DNA from: Endothia cerciana
Lineage: Eukaryota; Ascomycota; Sordariomycetes; Diaporthales; Cryphonectriaceae
Length of the DNA stretch: 64,000 bases
Assembly: GCA_026119935.1 (NCBI GenBank)
Contig: JALRMH010000008.1
Coordinates: 310,001-374,000 of the forward strand
Direction: 5' to 3'
Positions within the stretch are counted from its first letter, which is position 1. Every line of letters begins with the position of its first letter. The notes under the pieces are model-generated. The model searched no databases, had not been told where the DNA came from, and saw only the letters and a list, made by a program, of their open reading frames with translations. Below, piece by piece: positions 1-11,441 of the stretch. Position numbers and translations under genes: made by a program.

Positions 1-338
1 ATGGGCAGCCGAACCGCGCACGTAGCATACTATGTACATAAGTAGAAGAGCATATCTTTTGTTGCCGCCTTGGTCGTCTGCCAATGGCAATGACGCAGTT
101 CAAGCTGTTTGCCGAGGCACTCGGGGGACCCACCAAGACTGAGCTGGTCATCCGCACCCCGTCCAAGTCCCCGGACTTGAGGATCGCCTTCCTGACATGT
201 CTTCACAGCTTCCCTCGAGTGACCGCCCGATCTCTTTGCTGCCTCCTCTGGTGACCATGTTATAGTGCATTCCAGCCCTCTCTTGCGAGATCTTCTTCCC
301 CAGAGCTGCACGGCTGCACGAAGTCTCGCTTGTGACGA

Positions 339-369
<31 letters not shown>

Positions 370-480
370 CTCCTCCCTGGTACGGCGCCTCCCGACCTGT
401 CCGTCCGCACACCCTCTGATCATCCTTCAAGCTCTTCGCCGACTGGCCGAGTTCTGTTACCAGGAGTTTCCCCCTTCAAA
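1..480. other. Upstream region of the acyl-CoA synthetase gene
   Basis: This is leader or promoter sequence of the gene starting at 481. It holds a GAC trinucleotide run at 334-368. An open frame in phase with the gene reaches back to an ATG at 265, so a 72-residue N-terminal extension with a poly-aspartate stretch is formally possible. The family normally begins near the ATG at 481, so I treat this part as untranslated. No other gene is visible. Confidence 0.6.
334..368 (+). repeat. (GAC)n trinucleotide microsatellite
   Basis: About ten near-perfect GAC units lie in the leader of the acyl-CoA synthetase gene. In the frame of that gene they would read as consecutive aspartates if translation began at 265. 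Confidence 0.9.
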
Positions 481-2720
481 ATGCGTCCCGATCCACAGGT
501 CAAGGCGCTCCTCCAGAAGTGCCAGACGCCTCCCCCTCCTGGGACTCCCTACAGTCTCCCGATCCCGGGCTCTGAGCGCGAGAACCGAACTGCCATATAC
601 CGCAACTGGGCCTTTCGCGATGGGCCTCTGATGGAACGATTAGAGCCCTACGTCTCGACCTTCCACGACCTCTTCGAGGACGCCTGGCAGGCCCGTCCGC
701 ACAAGCGCATGCTGGGATGGAGGCCCTGGAATCCTACTACTAAGACGTGGGAGCCCAGATACGTCTGGATGACCTACGCCGAGGTCGCTGAGCGGAGGAA
801 GAACCTCGGCGCAGGCATCGCGGAGCTTCACCAGCAGATCGGCATCACGGCGCCAACGTATGGCGTTGGCATCTGGTCCCAGAACCGGCCCGAGTGGCAG
901 ATCACGGGTGCGTTTACGCCGATAAATGTGGCGCCTCTCGATGGGTTCCAGTACTGATACAAGGACAGAGCTGGCGTTGGTTACCCAATCACTGTATCCG
1001 GTCACCCTATACGAGACCCTCGGCCCTCAGACGACCGAGTACATTATCAACCATGGCGAGTTGGCCTGCGTCGTCTGCTCCCTCCCGCACGTCCCGACCC
1101 TGCTGAAGATCGCGCCCAAGGTCCCTACTCTCAGGCTCATCATCACCCTCGACTCCCTAGACGAAGGCGAGATGGCCGGTCACTCCAAGCGCGAACTGCT
1201 CAACAGGTTGGCAGCGGACAGTGGCATCCAGATATTCTCAATGACCGAGGTGGAGGCGCTGGGGCAAAAGTCTGGGCGGCAGATGCGACCTCCCAAGAAA
1301 GACGACATCTTCACCATCAATTACACGTCTGGCACGACTGGCGACCCCAAGGGTGTCGTCCTTGACCACGCAAACGCGGTTGCTGGTATCTCATGTGCTC
1401 GCACGACCGGTACCGTGAAGGAGGGCGACGTCCATATGTCCTACCTGCCGTTGGCACACATTTTCGGACGCATGGCTGATCAGGCTGCTTTCCTCTCCGG
1501 TGCTACTGTTGGGTACTTCCACGGTGACATCCCAACCCTGGTGGAGGATATGAAGATTTTGAAGCCAACAGGTTTCATGTCCGTACCCCGTCTCTACAAT
1601 CGCTTCCAAGCTGCGATCACCCAAGCCACCGTCGAGGCCGATGGATTCAGAGGTGCGCTCTCCCGGCACATCATAAACACCAAGAAGGCCAGTATGAAAC
1701 TTCCCCCGGGCAAGGCCACCAACAAGCACTTCCTCTATGACAGGATATGGACCCCGAAGGTGCTGGCAGCCGTTGGTCTGGAGCGTGCGCACTCGATGGT
1801 CAGCGGTAGTGCCCAGCTTGATCCTGATGTCCAGACGTTCCTCCGTGCGGCCTTTGGCAACAACTTCACCCAGGGCTTCGGCATGACGGAGACGTACGCC
1901 GTGGGCATAGTCCAGTACAACAATGACTATAGCACAGGCAACCTGGGCGCTCTCATGCCTTTTGTAGAGGCCTGTCTCGAGTCCGCCCCTGACCTGGAGT
2001 ATACGGTCAGCGACAAGCCCAACCCGCGCGGGGAGCTGCTCCTCCGGGGTCCTGTCCTCTTCAAGGGCTACTACAAGAACGAAGAGGAGACCAAGAAGAC
2101 ACTCGAGCCTGATGGGTGGTTCCACACGGGTGATATCTGCGAGATCGACAGCCTAGGCCGCTTCAAGATCATCGACCGCAAGAAGAATGTGCTCAAGCTG
2201 GCCCAGGGCGAGTACATCTCACCTGAGCGTATCGAGAATGTTTACCTCGGCAGCACGTCCATCATCCAGATGGCCTATGTGCATGGTGAACCCAACAAGG
2301 ACTGCCTGGTGGCTGTATTCGGTATTGACCCGGAAGCCTTCGCTCCGTATGCAAGCAAGATCCTCAAGAGAAGCGTTCCAGCGAGCGACCGTGTTGCACT
2401 CAAGGCCGCCGCGAACGATCCTCAGGTCAGGAAGGCCTTCTTGAAGCAGTTAGACGACATCGGCAGGAGGCACAAGTTCAACAGCTACGAGAGGGTAAGG
2501 AACTGTTATATGGACATTGAGCCATTCTCCATTGACAATGAGCTCTTCACGCCGACGTAAGCCGCGATCCTCCACTGTCCACTTCCTCGTTCATGGTACT
2601 GACACACGCCACAGTCTCAAGATCAAGCGACCACAAACCGCCAGGGCGTTCAAGAAGCAAATTGACGCTATGTACGAGGAGATTGCGAGACAAGGCGAGC
2701 TGACCAAGGCGAAGCTGTAG
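481..2720 (+). CDS. FAA2: Long/medium-chain fatty acyl-CoA synthetase, peroxisomal (Faa2-like)
   Basis: AMP-forming ligase that activates fatty acids with ATP and CoA for beta-oxidation. Three exons: 481-907, 969-2556, 2615-2720, giving 706 residues, the usual length for the family. The adenylate-forming P-loop YTSGTTGDPKG lies near residue 260, the DGWFHTGDI hinge motif near 524, followed by an IDRKKN element. The first splice joins ...PEWQIT to ELALVTQSLYPVTLYETLG, as expected. The last exon holds the LTPTLKIKR catalytic-lysine motif, split by intron 2, and ends in -AKL, a type-1 peroxisomal targeting signal. The start at 481 (AAAATGC context) matches where the family begins; an in-frame ATG at 265 would add a poly-Asp leader. 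Peroxisomal location is inferred from the C-terminus. The assignment to the Faa2 rather than another ACSL branch is probable, not certain. Confidence 0.9.
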
Positions 2721-3748
2721 ACCTGGGCTGCTGAAATCGACTCCTGTATTCTCTGCTCTGTATTACTTTTGGGATATACTCCGGCGGGGGATGGGGAGGC
2801 TGACAGGACTTGGGTTACAACGGTCGATTTAGAGCTAGTAATAAGATCAAATCTAAAATGCCATTTACGGCATTCAACATGTCATTCTGGTTCTCAGCCA
2901 AAACAATCATCCGTTACTGTCCCAGACATAGTATAGCATCGGGCTGTTTCTTGCGAGCACTGAGCACTGAGGCCTCGAGAGCCACAGCCTCGTGAAGAAG
3001 GGGAGACAGCTCTGGTGCCTGCTTGTGGTGTAATTTGGATTCGTGCCCCGAAAGAGGCCCGGGAGTGGGCCCAGTGTTCAGGCGTCGTCTCACTAGAACG
3101 ATTCTGATGCGGTTTGGTGCATTGCAGCAAAGCGGGCTGCGGCACTGATTGGCTGCAGGGCAATGACAATACAAGAAAATGGGACACGAAGGGCAACGGA
3201 TGGGATATCAGCCATGTCCTCTGCCAGAGCTACCTTTCATTACATACGAGCTGTAGGGATGAACTGACCTGGAAGTCCATCTCTAGATTCTCTAGGACCA
3301 GAATTGAGGCATTCCTAGCAAAACTAATATATTTTGAACAGCAGGAACCTCTATAGCCTCTCCTACCTTGATTGAGAGCTTCGGCAGTGGAACAGCGAAA
3401 CATGCTGTCAGTAAAGCCTTCAGATCAGAATCACACAAGTCAGCTTGTCAAGTGCCCCAGGCCAAAAGCTCTGTATTGCAATGCAATAACTAACGCTTAA
3501 GGTCTAAGCCTAAGGTCCTAAGCCTAAAACCAGTAGGCTTTCCTTTTGTACAGATAGCTGGCCCTGGCTAGCCCCTATGTCAGAACACCTATCACATAAG
3601 CCCGGCAGAGTCACAATGATATAGCGAGAACAGGCTGTCTGATTGATGGCTGCTGGGTGTCTGTTGGTACAGAGACTGATTCTTGCAGTGTGGAAAGAAT
3701 CAGTGTGCCGAGTCGCTGGCTATTTGAAGGGGAATGGCCCGTGCGCCG

Positions 3749-3796
3749 CTAGCGCCGTTGTCCGCTAGCGCCGTGGGCCACTAGCGCCGTTGTCGT
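3749..3796 (+). repeat. Three tandem 16-bp units with core CTAGCGCCGT
   Basis: The core CTAGCGCCGT occurs at 3749, 3765 and 3781, an exact 16-bp period. The spacer bases vary between units (TTGTCC, GGGCCA, TTGTCG). It sits about 60-100 bp before the AT-rich island. Confidence 0.85.
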
Positions 3797-3849
3797 GACA
3801 CCCTAACCCTTGGCCCTGCCACCTCGTGACACATGCTCCTAGACCTGGA

Positions 3850-4196
3850 GCGAAGAAGCATTTTACAAATGCTTTGTGACTTCAAGAGATGAAAACTAAA
3901 TTTGTTCTGGAAATGCTTATCTTTAATTTTTCATAGAAATAGAAAAGGAAAAAAAAAAAGAATTAAATTTTGAATTGAATACCTTTTAAGTTATATAATT
4001 TTTATTTATTTCATAATATTTTTATATATTCTAGCTTATATAAGCTAGAATATCCACTTTTATTTGTATTACTAAGAAAACTTTGCTTTTTTTTAAAAAA
4101 AAAATTTATAACCTTCCTATAAAAAAAACCTAAAAGATTAATTTAAGAATCTAGCTGCCTTACCTAAATTTAATTGCCTAAATGCAATTAAAAGGG
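3850..4196. repeat. AT-rich island immediately upstream of the WD40 gene
   Basis: About 350 bp are dominated by A/T with long A or T runs and many TpA steps, unlike the GC-rich surroundings. It contains a perfect 28-bp palindrome at 4026-4053 and a 9-bp stem inverted repeat (4169-4177 with 4184-4192, six-base loop). Possible origins are a repeat decayed by RIP (repeat-induced C-to-T mutation in fungi) or an inserted fragment of mitochondrial DNA. The sequence alone does not decide between them. Confidence 0.6.
4026..4053. repeat. Perfect 28-bp palindrome
   Basis: Every base from 4026 to 4053 pairs with its mirror position around a centre between 4039 and 4040 (core TTCTAGCTTATATAAGC), giving 14 bp of perfect dyad symmetry within the AT-rich island. 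Confidence 0.9.
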
Positions 4197-4278
4197 TGTG
4201 ATCAAACGGCACGACGCGATTTTAGCTAATCACTTTACAACGAGAGCACCACCTCGTCTGGCCGGGACGAGTTCCGCG

Positions 4279-7200
4279 ATGGTGGTGCCAGCTGCCAAGC
4301 GTGTCGCTGAGGTCATTGACCTCACCGGCGATGAAAACGGCGACGACCTCTCTTATGCAGCCGCCCCGCGCCCCTTCATCAACGGTATCAATGCTGTGCG
4401 AGGTGGCGACGTTGTCACACCCAGCAACAGTCACGCGCATCCCTCCCGTCACGATGTTTCGCCGTCCACGACCATCGAGCCTCCGGCCAAACGCGTCAAG
4501 CTCACCGACGCCCAGCACGCGCAGCTCACGTCTCGGTCTCTGATCTACCGCTATGCCCATGCGGGTGCGAGAGACGCAGCCTCCAAGGACTCTCTGATCC
4601 ACGAAAACACCCTGAGGGACAAGGTACGAGGCGCCACCTACTATCACTATCGAGAGAGGGATCAGGAGACGCGTCTGGTTGACATCTAGCCTGTCGCTTA
4701 TAGCTCCAAGCGGCCCTGTTTCATCAATTTGGCAGCTGCATCGCACAGCAGAATGGCTCCATACCTAATGCCCTACACGGGGAGATTATTATCTCGAGGA
4801 AAGCTCTGATCGCGCAGTTGATCACTCTACCGGTAAGGGGAAGTCCAGGGGAAGTAAACCTCGCGAACGACTGGAGACTAACGCGTCTCTTCATCTACAG
4901 GAATGCCGTCAACAGGTTCATCAACTGTTCCATGCGCATCCTATGGCCCCGGCCCCAGCCCCGACAGCTGCTAGACCAACTCCTCCGCCTGCCTCGATCC
5001 GTCCGACAAGCCCAGCAAGGTACAATCTCGCTGCCCCTTACGGACCAGGAGCTGCTCCTTCTACTCCGCCTCGCATCGTGGCTACGGCCAATCGCCCAGT
5101 CACAGTATCTCGTGATGCGGATCAGCCAGCGCCGCTAGCACTTTCAGCAGTACCAGCAGCATCAAATCTGACACCCCAAGCTCCCCGCATACGCCGTGAG
5201 CCTTCCAGGACACCAACCTCTGCCAGGAGACCTAGGATAGACGCTCCTACCTCCCCGGCAAATTTCACGTCTCGGGCGCGGAAAGCTGCTTGGGCATCGG
5301 CCGTGGCAGGCAAGAACTCCGACATCACTACGAGGGTGAAATCGTACTTCGCTCTTACGCGCCGTCCATACATTGGCGTCAAGGGGAAAGAGGCTATCTT
5401 GCGCAGTAATGGTCGGCTGAGAATGCTGAACCCCTTGCTTTTGCAGAAGCCGCAGGTCTTTCACGTGGATTTCACCTTGGAGGAGACACGTCAAGTTGCG
5501 TTGGCTATCTACCATGTATTCGGAAAATCTCCCAAGAATGACCAAAGAAAAGAGCCCCATCGGAACCTGGCTAAGCTTCTTAGGAGGCTCAAGAACCCGA
5601 ATAATCTCGGTCGACTCGCGGCACAGATAAGTCCTCACTTCCCAGGCCGAGCTCCGGACGGTATACATGCATTCCTTCGCGACATCTATTCGTCCCTCGA
5701 TGATATTTTGAACCGGCGGGTCGTTGCCAAGGAGTTGCAGACGCACCAGGTCTTATCGCTCGAGAAGGATTCCTACGACGCGCGCGGGGAAGAGCTTCGC
5801 GAGAGCCGCCTCTCGTCTCTCCTGCTGGCAAGAGAGATATCGGGAAACAGACTGGGTTCGACAAGGAAGCTCGTGAATTTTGCCAACGAATACCGCAAGG
5901 TCCTTGATGACGGGCTAGAAATGCGATGCGAGTTCACTAACTGTGCTGGTGATCTCGCGACGATCAGCTGGGTGTCCGATCAGGCCTACATCGCCGGAAC
6001 CACTGTTCATATGGATTCTCATAACCAGCAGTACAACAAGCCAGGCAACCTAGTTCTAGGTTCTATCTCCCGCGGGTCAGCTACCTTAAAGGCCTATTCA
6101 GATCATCGAATTCCTAGACCTCTAGTCGAGAAGGGCGGAAATTCAACCGAAGCCATGCGCGAATCTCAGTCCCCATGGCTCTATACTTCTGTGGTGTCGT
6201 CCGACCATGATGCAATTCACGATCGAGTCTATAGCGCCGGTTTTGACAAGAAGGTGAAAGTCTGGAAGGCTGATAAAGCTGGAGCCTCGATGCACTGTAT
6301 TGGTACCTGGGAGCACCAAGGGCCCGTGAACTTTGTCCAGGCTTCGCTGTTCGAGCACCAGAACGCTGGCCTTGTCGCTACGGCTGCGGACGTTTCGACC
6401 GATGCCGTCAGGGTTTATCACGTTCCCAAAGACGACAGCCACATTGCCCAGAGCACTTTCTTGTCTTTCTCATGCTCGAGGATACTGAATTTGGACGGCA
6501 CGCCGATGATCATAGACAAGTGGACTTACTTCCCTTCGACGATGAGGTGGGGCGTCGAGCAGAGTGTGAAGCACCTGCTCCTAGTGGGCTACTCGCCGCG
6601 AAGTCTCACGGGCGATGATAATGATATCCCTCCTGAGAGCCTGAATACTGGCGAGCTCTGCTTATGGGATGCCATTTCCGGCGATCGCGTTACAATCACA
6701 AGCGCGAAGACCCAGAACGTCTTTGAGGTTCTTTGGCATCCGGCCGAGCCAGTATTCGTTGCTGCGACATCTCCGACGAGGCCGGCCCTCAACTTTGATA
6801 AAGTCAAAACACAGGTCCGCGTCTTCAAGAGTGTCACCAATAATGGCTACTCCGCAGGGCCAGTCTTCAGCGAGATCAGGGCGCTCGACTGCTATGCTGT
6901 TGACATCAATGAACTGACCATCATGCCCAATAGCGTGCAATACTGCTATGTAACTGCCGGCTGTACCGACGGCAAGACGTACGTCTGGGACACAGCACTT
7001 GGTGATAAGCCCATACAAGTGCTGGCCCATGGTCCACCTGTCGCGGGAGTCGCCGCCGGAGATGACGAGGATGATACCGGCGTGAAATTCACGGCCTGGG
7101 GCACGTCGATGGACCGGTTCTACACTGGATCTTCGGACGGCGTCGTCAAAGTCTGGAATGTGCGGAACTCGGTGATGGAGGCTAAAGGCAGAGTCATTCT

Positions 7201-7939
7201 CGAGGCGCCGGCACAAATCTCCTTTGGTGCGTTCTCTCCGGACAAATCAAGGCTTATTATCGGCGATGCCAGTGGTCGCGTGTTTGTCTTGTCTGTAGAC
7301 CAAGACGACGGTAGCCCACCATCGTTCATTGACCTTCCAGGCGGCATTACGAAACGCATACCAACCGCGGTCACTCCGCACGACGACCCACCTCCTCCCC
7401 TGGACGCCTCCCCGATGGATGGTCGAGCGCTGGGCCACAGGTACATCGAGAAATGCCAGCTACGTTATAGCGGCGATCCCACCATAGGCATGGTGAAGGG
7501 CGTGAACTACAGCGAGACGGGTCTCTACCTCCGGGAGGCGTATCTCAACCGCGACACGTCGATGCCCGTGCTCGCTCACTTTGAGGCCCACCTCCAGACG
7601 TACGCCAAGATGTACTCTAATCCGCCCTCTAGGACCAGGCGTATCAAGCAGGTAGCCTACGCGCAAGATGAGATGGCCGATCCTGAGGATGCGAAGAAGG
7701 CGCTGCTGAAGAAGCATGAGGACAACTGCGGGCTCGACCTCGAGTTCAAGAAGCTCAGCCTGGAGACCCGCGACGTGCTTGCCGATGATGGCATCGGCGA
7801 GCGGGAGCTGTACGAGGGGCTTGAGTACCCCGGCGTCGTGGAGGATGAGGAGGCCGACCTGCGCAGGGGCACGGCCGAGGTGACAGAATGGGACCCCGCC
7901 ACGACGGACTGGGGTGAGAAGACTAGCATCTGGGCCTAA
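4279..7939 (+). CDS. Large WD40-repeat protein with N-terminal SUMO-interaction-like motif
   Basis: Three exons are proposed: 4279-4623, 4749-4832 (the acceptor could also be 4752), and 4901-7939, joining in phase to about 1155 residues. The N-terminus has VIDLTGDE near residues 12-19, a classic SUMO-interacting motif. It is followed by a Pro/Ala/Arg-rich linker and a globular region. WD-type strands are visible at VYSAGFDKKVKVWK (about residue 586), KTYVWD (about 836) and FYTGSSDGVVKVWN (about 883). The acidic C-terminal tail ends TTDWGEKTSIWA. A possible relative is the Raf1/DIM-9 type WD40 subunit of the CUL4-linked heterochromatin complex (S. pombe Clr8, Neurospora DCAF26), because of size and the late propeller. 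That is a guess, not a recognition. The N-terminal start is inferred; an in-frame ATG exists at 4198 inside the edge of the AT-rich block. Confidence 0.8.
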
Positions 7940-8765
7940 CCCACCGACTGCGGCGTGGGGCAAATGCTCTGGATGTGCGCGCCCACATATTGCAGAAGGC
8001 GGGTCATGTCTGTATTGGCGCAGCAAGAAGCTGCCTCGCTGCGGGCCACGCACCTGGGACGGTTGGCTGCTATCATATCACACTACAGATTTGGGACAGC
8101 CCGGGCCAACCATGGTCTCCGGAGGGACAGTGGGAGGTTCCGGAAGATGTACGGAGAATGGGCCACCGGATATCGTGAGAAGGGGGGCTCTTATCGGTAC
8201 TACTCACTACGCTTCGAGGCTCACCTACCTGGTAGGTGACTGCGTGAGTCCAGCCAGGTAGTCCAGATCAAGGGACGCTATCATCCACCACCTTACTTCT
8301 TCCTGCCCTCTAGTCGCGCGGTAGGAACACGGGGAGGATGACCCACGCACGATCACTAATATGTCTGTCGACCGCGGATGGCGCCGCCTCCTATCAGTGC
8401 CGGGCGTTTTGGACCCTGGACTTAGATCTTTAACACAGCGATGCTCGGGCTGTCAGGGCCGAGGAGAAGTTGACGGTGGCCCCAGTGGGGACTCATGCGA
8501 CAACAGCAGGAGGCCGGACCGGGACGGGAATCTCTGAGCAGGTCAAGTGTATCAAGGTTTGCGCAGCGAATACAAAAAAAATCAAAGGATCAAGCCAAAA
8601 AAAAAAAAGAGACACCTATCTCGTGCACGTTTACTTGTTAAGACGTCGGACCATAAGAAATACATCTTCTAAAACTACTGTCACCCGCCCGCCCTCCCCC
8701 AGAAGACGCACGACCGGTAACACAGCCCATCATTTATTTATCCTTATCTTGAAACGCCGTCGCTT
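7940..8765. other. Convergent intergenic region
   Basis: This separates the 3' ends of the WD40 gene (+) and the citrate carrier gene (-). It presumably holds both 3' untranslated regions. I see no conserved coding sequence; an A-rich stretch lies around 8574-8610. Confidence 0.6.
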
Positions 8766-9902
8766 TTAATGCTTAGCGGTGACCGCCTCGCCGGTGACCC
8801 TCTCGACCATGCCCTTGGCCCTGCAGTGTCGCAGCCCCGCGCGTCAGCCTGTTATGCCCTGGTGGGAAAGTTCAGGGAGTTGGGGTGTGGGGGGGGGGGG
8901 GGAAGGGGATGCTCACATATCGCCCAGCGCAACCATGCAGATAGTCTGCCACATGCCCAGGCCGATGCGGGGGGTGACACCGCGGTACAGACCCTTGACG
9001 CCGTTGGTCTTGTAGATGTACCTGAAGGTGTTGCCGACGGTCATCTTCTTGGGGCGGTTGGGGTCCTCCTTCTTGCTCTGCATCTCGACGCGGATGACCT
9101 CAATGGGCTGGTTCCACGCGGACAGGCCGCCGCCCAGGCCGGCCGCGAGGATTTTCTCGGCGGCGCTGAGCTTCTCGTCGTGCTCCCTGCCGGTGGCGTT
9201 GCGGATGCCCTGCTCGGCGAGGCGCGAGAGGCCGAAGCGGGTGCCCCAGTTGGTCATCTGGCGGATGGCGACGGCGTTGACGCCCTTGTTGATGCCGCGG
9301 ATGCCCTCACGGCGGTAGATGTCGGCGAAGGTGGCCCAGGTGGAGGGGGGCTTGGCGCCGGTGGAGGCGACCTTGTGCTTGGTGATCTCGACCGTCTTCA
9401 TGCAGGTGCAGAAGCCCATGGTGGCGTAGGCCTGGGCCACGCCGCCCGTCACGCCACCCGTGATGCCGCCCAGGAACTCGGACGCGCCGGCGTTGCGCGC
9501 GTAGTACTCGGCCTCGGAGGCGACGAAAAGGAGCACGGCGCCCTTGGTGGAGGCTTCAATCCAGGCCCAGGGGATGAGGCCTTGGTAGACTGCAGGCGGG
9601 CCACAGGCCCGGGGGGGTCAGCTTCCGGTCATGGTACCGAGACGCAGCAACCCGGGGAGTGGGGAGAGGCACGTACAGCCCAGCACACCACCGCGGGACC
9701 AGATGCGGCCCAGGGCGGTCACGAAGCCGTCGCCACGGTGGGCAGCCATGGTGGTCTTGATGACCTCGAGGGGCTGGCCGAGGGTGGTGACCTCGAACAT
9801 GTTGAGGCCGGCTCCGAGGAGCAGGTTGGAGAACTTGATGGGCTTCTTCTCCAGCTTCTTCTTCTCCGGGGCCGGAGTCGGCACGGTGGCGACGGCGGAC
9901 AT
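8766..9902 (-). CDS. YHM2: Mitochondrial citrate/2-oxoglutarate carrier (Yhm2)
   Basis: Inner-membrane carrier of the SLC25 family. In yeast, Yhm2 exchanges citrate for oxoglutarate and was first described as an mtDNA-associated protein. Exons on the minus strand are 9902-9677, 9589-8917 and 8820-8766, giving 317 residues. The sequence closely resembles the family along its length. It has PLEVIKTTMAA in repeat 1, GFCTCMKTVEITKHK in repeat 2 (which lacks the canonical P-x-D/E, as Yhm2 does) and PIEVIRVEMQSKKEDPNRP in repeat 3. The Yhm2-typical segments GLIPWAWIEASTKGA and RQMTNWGTRFGLSRL are also present, and the C-terminus ends -AKH as in yeast. Intron 1 is 87 nt. Intron 2 (96 nt) carries a run of 12 C on the sense strand and hides the last 18 codons. 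The neighbouring gene on the same strand encodes citrate synthase, its metabolic partner. Confidence 0.95.
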
Positions 9903-10131
9903 GACGATGGCGGAAGGTTTGACGGGGAGGGGGCCCTGACCAAGGGAAGTAGGGTGCTTCTTCGCGGGCGGCCGGGTGTGTGTCTGACCTGGCGGAGGTG
10001 TGTCCTGGTGTCGCACGGGTTAGAAGAGGGACAAATATACGAAGCACGCCGTCCGTGTGAGGGTTTCCCGGGCCGAGAGAGTATACGCACGAGAAGGGTT
10101 CGTCTGTGACGGCGGGGGCGGGGGGAGGGGG

Positions 10132-10156
10132 GGAGAGAGAGAGAGAGAGAGAGAGA

Positions 10157-10188
<32 letters not shown>
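10132..10188 (+). repeat. Compound (GA)n(CA)n microsatellite
   Basis: About 13 GA units run directly into about 15 CA units, roughly 230 bp upstream of the carrier start codon (minus-strand gene). It lies in the likely promoter or leader. Confidence 0.95.
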
Positions 10189-10190
<2 letters not shown>

Positions 10191-11399
10191 CTAGGGCTCG
10201 AGGACGGTCCTGGCTGGATACCTTGTCTCACAGGACAGACAGAGAGAGACACACGAGGCGGTGCGGGATATGTTCCGGTGGATTCGGATTTCTGGGCGCA
10301 CGCACATGTCAGCCGGTAAACTGCAGCAGGCCCCTCGGTGATGGTGCCCTGTCGCCGGAGTTTCCCAAGCAGGCTCGCAGGAGAGGTCCCCCCCGTCCAG
10401 TGGGGGAGCTCCAGAAGCTCCGGCGCCAAGCTCGATGCAGGACAGCATCACCACCACCACCAGCAAGGACAAGGGCGAATATCCCGAGGCGGTTGGCTAC
10501 TTACTTTTTTGGGGGTGGGCAGTCGGGAGGGAGCACGGTCCGGGGTTTTGTCCAGGTGTGTCGTGTCGAGCGCGTCTACAGAGCCGCAAAGGTGGAAGAA
10601 GACCAGAGGGCGAGGAGGGAATCGAAGGTCGGGGCCTTCAGCTGGGAACGTCAACAAACAACAAAAGGGTCCAGGGGCCTCGGGACAATCAAGGGACCTG
10701 CGATTGGTGGTGACCGGCATCCCAGGTGCTCTTTTGGGGCTGGCTCGGGGACCTTGGGAGGATACAGGGGGCCATTGGCCTTGACCCCCACGTAAAAACC
10801 CCCCCTGGAGTCCCGACAGGTGGGCGGGTGAGCTTAGTGAGGCCTCAGGTTATTGGGGGGGGGGGGGCAGCTTACGGCGGCGGGAGATACGAAGTACACG
10901 GCCCAACATACAAGGTCTGCGGTGGGCGGGTGTACCTGCTGACTTGGGGCCGGGGGGGGCCCTCCAAGTGATGGATGGATCTCAACAAAGACGGACCGGA
11001 CATTCTCAAAGATTGGGTCACCCTCCCAACGTTCTGTCTGGCAGGAACCACCAAAAAAAAAAAGCCAAAAAAAAAAACTAAAATAAAAAATAAAAGATAA
11101 ACTACCGAGGACACCAGCCCGCGTCCATCTCAGATACGATAGGACTATAGTAGTGGTACTATGGTAGCAGGCTAGGCTTTCCCCTTAGAATGACCACCCG
11201 GGCCATCGTCTACCTCAACACGCCTCGTCAGGGGCACGGTTACGCAGGCTCGGGGTTCATCCCGCTAGCCCTCACCCGTCAGCCCTACCTACCACGTCTT
11301 GTACCGTACCTGGGCAGTGGATTTGAGCTGATCGTATCTGGTCACGGAAGACTGGCGTGGCTTTGCTTCTCACCGAGGATCCCAGACGAGATCCTTCCA

Positions 11400-11441
11400 C
11401 CAGCAGCAGCACCAGCAGCAGCACCAGCAGCAGCAGCAGTA
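11400..11441 (+). repeat. CAG/CAC-type trinucleotide repeat
   Basis: Alternating CAGCAG and CACCAG units. It lies downstream of citrate synthase and resembles the repeat inside intron 3 of that gene at 12945-12997. Confidence 0.85.

Larger units (their letters stand above)
2721..4278. other. Intergenic region with repeat debris and an AT-rich island
   Basis: Between the synthetase stop and the WD40 gene start there is no supported gene. From about 3480 to 3540 there are short direct repeats around AAGGTCCTAAGCC. At 3749-3796 there is a 16-bp tandem repeat, and from about 3850 to 4196 the composition falls abruptly to very AT-rich. The block looks like decayed repetitive DNA, but I cannot name an element and see no long terminal repeats or transposase remnants. 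Confidence 0.6.

Noticed and set aside
3801..3812. Telomere-like CCCTAACCC sequence
   Set aside because: Only one short copy, inside repeat debris; not a telomere or interstitial array. The CCCTAACACAT units at 14490-14524 have a different period.
8769..10109. Plus-strand open frame of about 446 codons across the citrate carrier gene
   Set aside because: Antisense shadow of YHM2; the carrier motifs are on the minus strand and the exons splice correctly there.
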